NCBI GenBank assembly: GCA_013396915.1 | Contig: VWZL01000728.1 | Span: 1,178,001-1,242,000 of the forward strand | Direction: 5' to 3' | DNA length: 64,000 bases | Source: Stercorarius parasiticus | Lineage: Eukaryota > Chordata > Aves > Charadriiformes > Stercorariidae | Shown here: positions 60,401 through 64,000 of the stretch, one piece after another | Position numbering within the stretch: position 1 is the first letter of the stretch | How the letters are laid out: each line of letters begins with the position of its first letter | Made by a program: the position numbers and the translations under genes | The notes under the pieces: model-generated | The model's database searches: none | What the model was told of the DNA's origin: nothing | What the model saw: only the letters and a program-made list of their open reading frames with translations

Positions 60401-63154
60401 ATGCCTCCCCATGTCAGATCTCCTACTCGACATGTACAGACCTCTGTGTTTGGAGATACAAGCAGCCGTTTGTATGTGGACTACACAGAGAGGTTCCAAA
60501 GTAGGCATCTAGCCCCTACCACTGAATAGGCTGAACTAGTTTTGAAATTATCTGAGGCCAAGTGGCTTACATTTTTCAAAATCCATTTTTTTTTCTTAAT
60601 TTTCTAAATGTTTCCATTGGTATATCTTTTGATCCATGCAAACTGCCAAATAAAACAAAACAGTCTTCCCAGCAGAGTATAAGCATTTAATAGCCTCGAC
60701 ACAACAGGTGAGCTTAGTATCTTGACATGTAGCAGAACTATGTTGTGACAACAGGGAAACTGCATTCTAAAATGAAGAACCCTCCACTGAGCAGCATTTG
60801 AGAATATTTGACTGGTCTTACCTATGATGACATGAAAGGAAAATGAAATCTCTATGCAAGTGAAAACAAGTATCAATATAGGTCTTTACATTCAAAGTTT
60901 AAACAGAAGACTTGTAAGCATCTGTATAAGATATTTCTTACACAGATTTCTTAATTTCTTTAGCAGTGGACTAGTTTAATTTCGCACCTTCTCACCTTTT
61001 AGCAGTATCTACAAGTAACCCCTGAAAGAAGGCATTATATTGTTAGTAAAAGTAGCTTACAAGGTTTTCTCTAGCAATAGAAACAGTCAGCTTCATCAGT
61101 GTATGTGAATGGCCATTCAATGCTTCTGCGGGCTGAGTTTCATTCCTGAAATCTTTTGGTTTTGCCGTAGGTCAAGACTGCAAGAACAATCCTGACTGCA
61201 AAAAATAAAATCGAAGCTTACACAGACATCTATGAAAATGCAGTAGCTGAAGAGAAGGTGAGACTCTTGACAAACAGAAGGAGATTCAGAAATTAAAATG
61301 TCAATGCTGTGTCTTGACAATGAGAAGAACATACTTCATTGTAAGCATGGGATGAGTTCTGGTCAACTTGCTAATCACTAAAATTAAGCAGTAAAGGAGA
61401 GTATGTCCATAGAAGAATTTATTAGTCTAGATTCCTATGATGCTTGGGAGCACTTGGAAGAGCACCATGTTCTGTATTTCTAAGATATGGGCAGGTTGAT
61501 GCTTTTTTTAAAATAGCATTGTGGTAACAAGGGAGCTTTCCATTTTCCTCCTAGAATCTGGAACACGGTTTTACGAAGAAGTTTGCTGGAGTACCTCCCG
61601 ATCTCCTTGAAGAACTTTTCCAACTTTACAAACATCGACCAAAGTAAGATTCCCCCCCCAGTTCCATCTGTTTAAATACTAGTATTTCTTGTGTGTCAAG
61701 AATGAGAATGCTATTTATTTCAATGGTCTAAATTATTTTGGTAATCAGTAGACTGCCTGCTTTTTATTGGATAGTTAACAGTGGTTGATTTCGTATCATA
61801 CTAAGATCGCTATTTTGAGTACTTATATTTCCTTATTCACCCCACACAATCTATTTTAAATGCAATCTAAATAATCATCAGTTCTCAAAAACATATATTC
61901 TTATTTTGTGTAAGATGCACTCTTTCCTATTTGCTCTTTGAAAGAGATTGAGAATATGAAATATTCTTAGTTGTTTGTGAGCTTCTTTTATGCAAGAGAA
62001 AATAAAAAGTAAATACTGCATGTACTGTGTTTATGCACTAGGACCACAATGACAGAAATGCTCCTTGACACAGCTGGCCTGTATGGGGATTGTTCAGGCT
62101 CAGCTGAAGATTACAAACATGCACTTGGTCTTTTAATGAAAGCCATGGATGAACTGGATAGTCCGGAGCACATGCCTAATGGCTTAGACCTGTCTATATG
62201 GGAACATTTTTGTCTAGCTAGACGAAGTAAAATGGAGAGTGAGGAGCTGGTATGTAAAATTCTTTATTTTTCCAGTCTACTTCTTGATATTTTGAGGTCT
62301 TAAACTTCTGTGGAGTTACAAAGTAGGGTCAAGCTAGTGGTGAAATGACAATGCAGAAGACGTAATCTGCATTTGAGTTTGAAAGTTGCTTCTGACCACA
62401 TTCAATTCAGAATAATAGAAATGTCATCAAGGGAAACCAGCTCTAGTTCTCCTTCAGAGGAAAAATTAGCATATTAATGTTGACAGATTTCATCAGAATG
62501 ATAGTGACTTTGATGTGGTTTCATTTTAAAAAAACAAAATAATTTTCCTTTTCTCTATCCATACCAAAAAACTGTTAGGGTATTTGATTTCCATCATCTG
62601 TTGGAGTTGTTCTCTCCCATTAGCATTCTACATTTACACCAACGCATTCCCATATTTTGCTAGAACACCAAAAGCAATTCTTAACAAAGGGTGTTGCTGG
62701 AAAGTTCTAGCAAGCTATTTGTTCTCTTTAAAAGCATGAAGGTGTAAATCTGAATTATCCAGAGACAGAGATACATGACCTTTGACTAAGAGAGAAGGAA
62801 ATATAATTCCCCTTAATGTGAATAAACTATGCATAAATGAATAAATGATTTTCTGAGCAAAATGTAAGTACTATAACCTCAATGTCTCATGTGCTCTACT
62901 GGGATTCTAAAAATACCAGGCTGCATATTTATACATACATATGTCTTTTTAAGAACTTGTCTCCCCTGTTCTTTAAGAGGCTTGCCCTGACATACTGGCA
63001 AAGTTGAAAATGTTCAGAATGTCACGACATTGCTTGCTTAGGTGAAATGGAAGGCGCTAACGCTGGCAGAGATGGAGGCCTTTCTCCAGAGAAGAATGGA
63101 TGACAATGAGAAGATTAAGTCAGAAATAGAAGACATCTTCCAAGAACTCACTTG
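21216..63154 (+). CDS. CFAP43: CFAP43 (WDR96), cilia- and flagella-associated protein 43, 3'-incomplete
   Basis: Axonemal protein of motile cilia and sperm flagella; in studied species it partners CFAP44 in the tether linking inner-arm dynein f to the doublet, and its loss causes flagellar defects and hydrocephalus. Thirty-four constitutive exons were joined in frame by GT-AG sites, giving 1,459 codons plus two bases. The human protein is about 1,665 residues, so some 200 C-terminal residues lie past the window. Residues from about 38 to 752 form the WD-repeat half (for example [41 protein letters not shown]). From about 840 onward the chain is charged and helical coiled coil, with the conserved box [15 protein letters not shown] (exon 27). 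The name rests on remembered similarity along the full length and on linkage to GSTO1. Confidence 0.95.
21329..24440 (+). other. CFAP43: CFAP43 intron 1 (3.1 kb)
   Basis: Its first ~100 bases are CpG-rich, the rest is AT-rich unique sequence. I see no repeat, RNA gene or coding exon in it. Confidence 0.7.
24441..24694 (+). CDS. CFAP43: CFAP43 exon 2
   Basis: Residues 38-123. It opens with the conserved [12 protein letters not shown] and continues with [19 protein letters not shown], the first WD blade. Donor GTAGTG. Confidence 0.95.
25502..25598 (+). CDS. CFAP43: CFAP43 exon 3
   Basis: Residues 123-155, with [20 protein letters not shown], a WD blade strand pair. It ends inside a Trp codon at donor GTAAGA. 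Confidence 0.94.
25599..27680 (+). other. CFAP43: CFAP43 intron 3 (2.1 kb)
   Basis: AT-rich unique sequence without a recognisable repeat or gene. Confidence 0.7.
27681..27848 (+). CDS. CFAP43: CFAP43 exon 4
   Basis: Residues 155-211. It completes the split Trp, then codes [12 protein letters not shown] and the blade end [10 protein letters not shown]. Donor GTAAGT. Confidence 0.95.
29252..29402 (+). CDS. CFAP43: CFAP43 exon 5
   Basis: Residues 211-261. It contains the highly conserved [17 protein letters not shown]. The acceptor ends TCGTAG and the donor is GTAGTT. The frame closes exactly at ATG, phase 0. Confidence 0.94.
29403..34130 (+). other. CFAP43: CFAP43 intron 5 (4.7 kb), contains an assembly gap
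   Basis: The longest intron in the window. It is AT-rich unique sequence with a 5-base run of N at 33056-33060. I recognise no CR1 and no exon in it. Confidence 0.75.
33056..33060. other. Assembly gap (5 N)
   Basis: Five undetermined bases. The 7-mer ATAGAAC occurs immediately before (33049-33055) and immediately after (33061-33067) the gap, suggesting that two contig ends overlap and the true gap may be zero or negative. Confidence 0.95.
34131..34281 (+). CDS. CFAP43: CFAP43 exon 6
   Basis: Residues 262-312. It codes [20 protein letters not shown], then [12 protein letters not shown], a clear WD blade. The acceptor follows an unusually purine-containing stretch ending CTGAAG. Donor GTAAGA. 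Confidence 0.94.
35890..35952 (+). CDS. CFAP43: CFAP43 exon 7 (small, possibly optional)
   Basis: Residues 312-333, 63 bases, phase 1 at both ends, so it can be skipped without a frame change. It codes a basic stretch, [19 protein letters not shown]. The acceptor is strong (TTTTCTGCAG) and the donor GTATTT is moderate. The human loop here is shorter as I recall it. Confidence 0.78.
36450..36820 (+). mobile_element. Degenerate CR1 LINE 3' fragment in CFAP43 intron 7
   Basis: About 370 bp in plus orientation. It keeps TTGTTCAGCCTGGAGAAAAG at the start, AGTTGCCCAGAGAAGCTATG in the middle and CCCTTTCAACCTCCATGACT at the 3' end. It is clearly more diverged than the other copies. Confidence 0.85.
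37091..37170 (+). CDS. CFAP43: CFAP43 exon 8
   Basis: Residues 333-359, with [20 protein letters not shown], the start of another WD blade. It includes eight consecutive T at the Val-Phe-Phe codons. Donor GTAAGT. Confidence 0.93.
37897..38028 (+). CDS. CFAP43: CFAP43 exon 9
   Basis: Residues 360-403, phase 0 at both ends. It codes [11 protein letters not shown] and [18 protein letters not shown], two successive blade strands. Donor GTATAG. Confidence 0.95.
38982..39098 (+). CDS. CFAP43: CFAP43 exon 10
   Basis: Residues 404-442, phase 0 at both ends. It codes GTIYTYKP and [15 protein letters not shown]. Donor GTAAGA. Confidence 0.94.
40193..40273 (+). CDS. CFAP43: CFAP43 exon 11
   Basis: Residues 443-469, 81 bases. 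It codes the blade strand [18 protein letters not shown]. Acceptor TTCAACAG, donor GTACAA. Confidence 0.93.
41091..41239 (+). CDS. CFAP43: CFAP43 exon 12
   Basis: Residues 470-519. It contains [20 protein letters not shown], a textbook WD strand pair in this family, then [15 protein letters not shown]. Donor GTAAGT. Confidence 0.95.
42244..42347 (+). CDS. CFAP43: CFAP43 exon 13
   Basis: Residues 519-554. It codes [20 protein letters not shown], then [14 protein letters not shown], one of the most conserved stretches of CFAP43. Donor GTAATG. Confidence 0.96.
43394..43534 (+). CDS. CFAP43: CFAP43 exon 14
   Basis: Residues 554-601. It codes [20 protein letters not shown], then ARLEIFCL. Acceptor TGCTTTAG, donor GTGAGA. 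Confidence 0.93.
43535..45624 (+). other. CFAP43: CFAP43 intron 14 (2.1 kb)
   Basis: Unique AT-rich sequence with an imperfect GTT/ATT microsatellite at 43807-43838. A 109-codon minus-strand frame at 44413-44742 shows no domain. Confidence 0.7.
43807..43838. repeat. Imperfect (GTT)n/(ATT)n microsatellite
   Basis: A short run of GTT triplets interrupted by ATT and a T run, preceded by CTACTACTG triplets. Confidence 0.75.
45625..45794 (+). CDS. CFAP43: CFAP43 exon 15
   Basis: Residues 601-657. It contains [20 protein letters not shown], then [17 protein letters not shown], corresponding to the late WD region. Donor GTAATT. Confidence 0.94.
46583..46735 (+). CDS. CFAP43: CFAP43 exon 16
   Basis: Residues 658-708, phase 0 at both ends. 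It codes [20 protein letters not shown] and [12 protein letters not shown], a WD blade. Donor GTAGGT. Confidence 0.95.
47178..47308 (+). CDS. CFAP43: CFAP43 exon 17
   Basis: Residues 709-752. It codes [20 protein letters not shown] and ends [10 protein letters not shown], the last clear WD blade. Donor GTATGT. Confidence 0.95.
48026..48173 (+). CDS. CFAP43: CFAP43 exon 18
   Basis: Residues 752-801. A lysine-rich start is followed by a low-conservation linker between the WD half and the coiled-coil half. The donor GTGTTT is the weakest in the gene. Confidence 0.9.
48738..48851 (+). CDS. CFAP43: CFAP43 exon 19
   Basis: Residues 802-839. A Ser/Glu-rich linker ends [12 protein letters not shown], at the start of the helical half. 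It is the first of a run of exons with phase 0 on both sides. Confidence 0.9.
50471..50548 (+). CDS. CFAP43: CFAP43 exon 20
   Basis: Residues 840-865, 78 bases. Coiled coil: [20 protein letters not shown]. Acceptor ATGTCAG, donor GTGAGT. Confidence 0.93.
50905..51545 (-). mobile_element. CR1 LINE fragment in CFAP43 intron 20
   Basis: About 640 bp in minus orientation, antisense to CFAP43. On the minus strand, from about 51105 to 50911, it still reads [20 protein letters not shown], the end of CR1 ORF2. Upstream it continues through the block complementary to CTGGGCACCACTGAAAAGAG and ends near 51,545. Compared with intact CR1, part of the region is missing or shuffled near 51,300. Confidence 0.9.
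51848..51973 (+). CDS. CFAP43: CFAP43 exon 21
   Basis: Residues 866-907. Coiled coil with [20 protein letters not shown]. The acceptor CAG is preceded directly by 13 adenines (51832-51844), with the pyrimidine-rich stretch displaced upstream. Donor GTAAGA. Confidence 0.93.
52413..52517 (+). CDS. CFAP43: CFAP43 exon 22
   Basis: Residues 908-942. It codes the conserved helix [20 protein letters not shown], then RAVK. Donor GTAACC. Confidence 0.95.
53303..53419 (+). CDS. CFAP43: CFAP43 exon 23
   Basis: Residues 943-981. It codes [20 protein letters not shown], then a leucine-heptad segment [13 protein letters not shown] run of T precedes the acceptor. Donor GTACAG. Confidence 0.95.
53610..54108 (-). 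mobile_element. CR1 LINE fragment in CFAP43 intron 23
   Basis: About 500 bp, minus orientation and fairly diverged. On the plus strand it begins AATCACAGAACAGCTGAGGT (reverse complement of the CR1 3' end), passes GAGTACCACCGAGAAGAGTC, and fades after GGACACAATATTCAGATATG. Its edge lies about 120 bases before exon 24. Confidence 0.88.
54227..54436 (+). CDS. CFAP43: CFAP43 exon 24
   Basis: Residues 982-1051, 210 bases, the longest of the coiled-coil half. An acidic stretch precedes [20 protein letters not shown] and [12 protein letters not shown], both conserved. As I recall, the acidic tract is longer in human. Confidence 0.95.
55948..56154 (+). CDS. CFAP43: CFAP43 exon 25
   Basis: Residues 1052-1120. 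It codes [15 protein letters not shown], a Lys/Glu-rich coiled coil and [16 protein letters not shown], all strongly conserved. Donor GTATCT. Confidence 0.96.
56679..56705 (+). CDS. CFAP43: Candidate CFAP43 27-base microexon
   Basis: Between exons 25 and 26 a long pyrimidine tract ends CCCACCAG, followed by 27 bases coding SRVIPLSEK, then AAAAG and the donor GTATGC. Both flanking exons are phase 0, so inclusion adds nine residues in frame. I recall no counterpart in human CFAP43. It is not counted in the residue numbers given for the other exons. Transcript evidence would decide. Confidence 0.5.
56933..57022 (+). CDS. CFAP43: CFAP43 exon 26
   Basis: Residues 1121-1150. Coiled coil: [20 protein letters not shown], then ERRLAAM. 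Acceptor CTTCAG, donor GTACTT. Confidence 0.94.
57793..57870 (+). CDS. CFAP43: CFAP43 exon 27
   Basis: Residues 1151-1176. It contains [19 protein letters not shown], perhaps the most diagnostic motif of this protein. Donor GTGAGC. Confidence 0.96.
58671..58796 (+). CDS. CFAP43: CFAP43 exon 28
   Basis: Residues 1177-1218. It codes [20 protein letters not shown], then a Lys/Glu coiled coil ending NYRK. Donor GTAAAT. Confidence 0.95.
59312..59431 (+). CDS. CFAP43: CFAP43 exon 29
   Basis: Residues 1219-1258. Coiled coil [20 protein letters not shown], then [12 protein letters not shown]. Acceptor CCCTAG after a CT tract; donor GTATCA. The next intron is only 80 bases. Confidence 0.95.
59512..59619 (+). 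CDS. CFAP43: CFAP43 exon 30
   Basis: Residues 1259-1294. It codes [20 protein letters not shown], then [12 protein letters not shown]. Donor GTAAGT. Confidence 0.95.
61171..61257 (+). CDS. CFAP43: CFAP43 exon 31
   Basis: Residues 1295-1323, 87 bases, the last of the phase 0/phase 0 exon run. It codes [20 protein letters not shown]. Donor GTGAGA. Confidence 0.92.
61555..61643 (+). CDS. CFAP43: CFAP43 exon 32
   Basis: Residues 1324-1353. It codes [20 protein letters not shown], then LYKHRPK, the conserved KLFKRRP-like element. Donor GTAAGA. Confidence 0.94.
62042..62249 (+). CDS. CFAP43: CFAP43 exon 33
   Basis: Residues 1353-1422. It contains [20 protein letters not shown] and [19 protein letters not shown], both conserved. 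Donor GTATGT. Confidence 0.96.
63042..63154 (+). CDS. CFAP43: CFAP43 exon 34 (last in window)
   Basis: Residues 1423-1460 (two bases into codon 1460). It codes [20 protein letters not shown], then EDIFQELTW. It ends at donor GTAATT, so the gene continues to the right of the window. Confidence 0.94.
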
Positions 63155-63930
63155 GTAATTTTGTTCAGCTACATTTTAATACTCCACCAACACAGAACCA
63201 AAAGTTACATACAGAATTAAACAGCTTTGTTATCCAACACTCTTTTATCTAGGATTCATCTAAGAGGCCTGTGATATTTTTGAAATAAGGTGTTACTGCA
63301 GCACATGTGAGCAGGCCAAACCAGTCTTAATCTACCATCTCAAAGTAACAACATCAGTAAGGATGGCAGCATGGTCTTCAATGCAAAGTGACTGGCCCAA
63401 AAGCTACATCATACAGCGAATTCCCCAAAGCCTTCAAGGCCATGTATGTGCTAGTTAACTCAGTTAAATTTTGCTCATGTGGGCCTAATAAGATACAGTG
63501 ATCACTCCTAATTGCAATATGGTGCTCAGTCGTGTGATACCTGTTTCAATGAGCTGCTTGGACCTGAAATACTTCATTTGTTCATGTACATGACATGATT
63601 TTCACATTCGTTGTAGTTCAGGAACAAATCCAAGGATAAATGATACAAGAAAAGGGGTGCTGGCTGGGAGTCTTCTCCATTTCTTTTTCAATTGTTGTTA
63701 AGATTTCTGTTCAGTAAGAACACTTTCTCGCAGAATATCTGCTAGAATGTGTTAAACTGAATCCAGTGTTTGGAAATTTCATGTATGGAAATAAGTTGCA
63801 AATTCTGTAGTCACTTTGGGCACAAATAGAAGACAGGCTGTGAAAGAGTAACCCCTATGTGAACATAACACTTAAAAGTAATAAATAAAAACATTTTGAG
63901 AATGATGGGAGGATTTATATAATCCTATTG
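63155..63930 (+). other. CFAP43: Start of CFAP43 intron 34
   Basis: Unique AT-rich sequence. I see no further exon before the CR1 at the right edge. Confidence 0.65.
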
Positions 63931-64000
63931 AAATCATAGAATCGTTTGGGTTGGAAAGGACCTTAAAGATCATCTAGTTTCAACCCCCTGCCATGGGCAG
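63931..64000 (-). mobile_element. CR1 LINE 3' end, cut by right window edge
   Basis: On the plus strand the sequence starts AAATCATAGAATCGTTTGGG and continues GGACCTTAAAGATCATCTAG, the reverse complement of a near-consensus CR1 3' terminus. The rest lies outside the window. Confidence 0.9.

Overview
The window is vertebrate nuclear DNA and almost certainly from a bird. Genes are split into many short exons with GT-AG introns, two promoter regions are GC-rich and CpG-rich, and the only abundant interspersed repeat is the CR1 LINE, with its typical hairpin-free, ATTCTATGATTCT-like 3' end. I cannot tell the species. No prokaryotic feature, CRISPR array or operon is present.

Layout. Positions 1-818 are a CR1 fragment whose reverse-transcriptase frame is still open. 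From 819 to about 10,850 there is no gene I can support, only one short CR1 piece near 8 kb. From about 10,855 to 18,763, on the minus strand, lies a complete six-exon glutathione S-transferase omega gene (GSTO1; 242 residues, catalytic Cys32 intact). Positions 18,764-21,215 are the spacer between two divergent genes, with a CpG-rich block at each end. From 21,216 to the right edge, on the plus strand, runs CFAP43 (also called WDR96). I could trace 34 consecutive constitutive exons, all joined in frame, giving 1,459 complete codons. The last exon or exons lie beyond the window. Nine CR1 fragments were found in total, seven in minus and two in plus orientation. There is a 5-base assembly gap in CFAP43 intron 5.

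The head-to-head GSTO1/CFAP43 arrangement is the one known at human 10q25, so this is a conserved synteny block. GSTO1 encodes a cytosolic thiol transferase / dehydroascorbate reductase. CFAP43 encodes a ciliary and flagellar axonemal protein with an N-terminal WD-repeat half and a C-terminal coiled-coil half. The two genes have no known shared function; they may share regulatory DNA.

I found no convincing new biological system. The observations most worth checking are: a candidate 27-base in-frame microexon in CFAP43; an unusual splice acceptor with 13 adenines just before the CAG; two competing exon 1 donors; a run of 13 consecutive frame-neutral exons; the open CR1 reverse-transcriptase frame at the left edge; and no GSTO2 visible downstream of GSTO1. 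Comparisons with human proteins are from memory and were not aligned by software.
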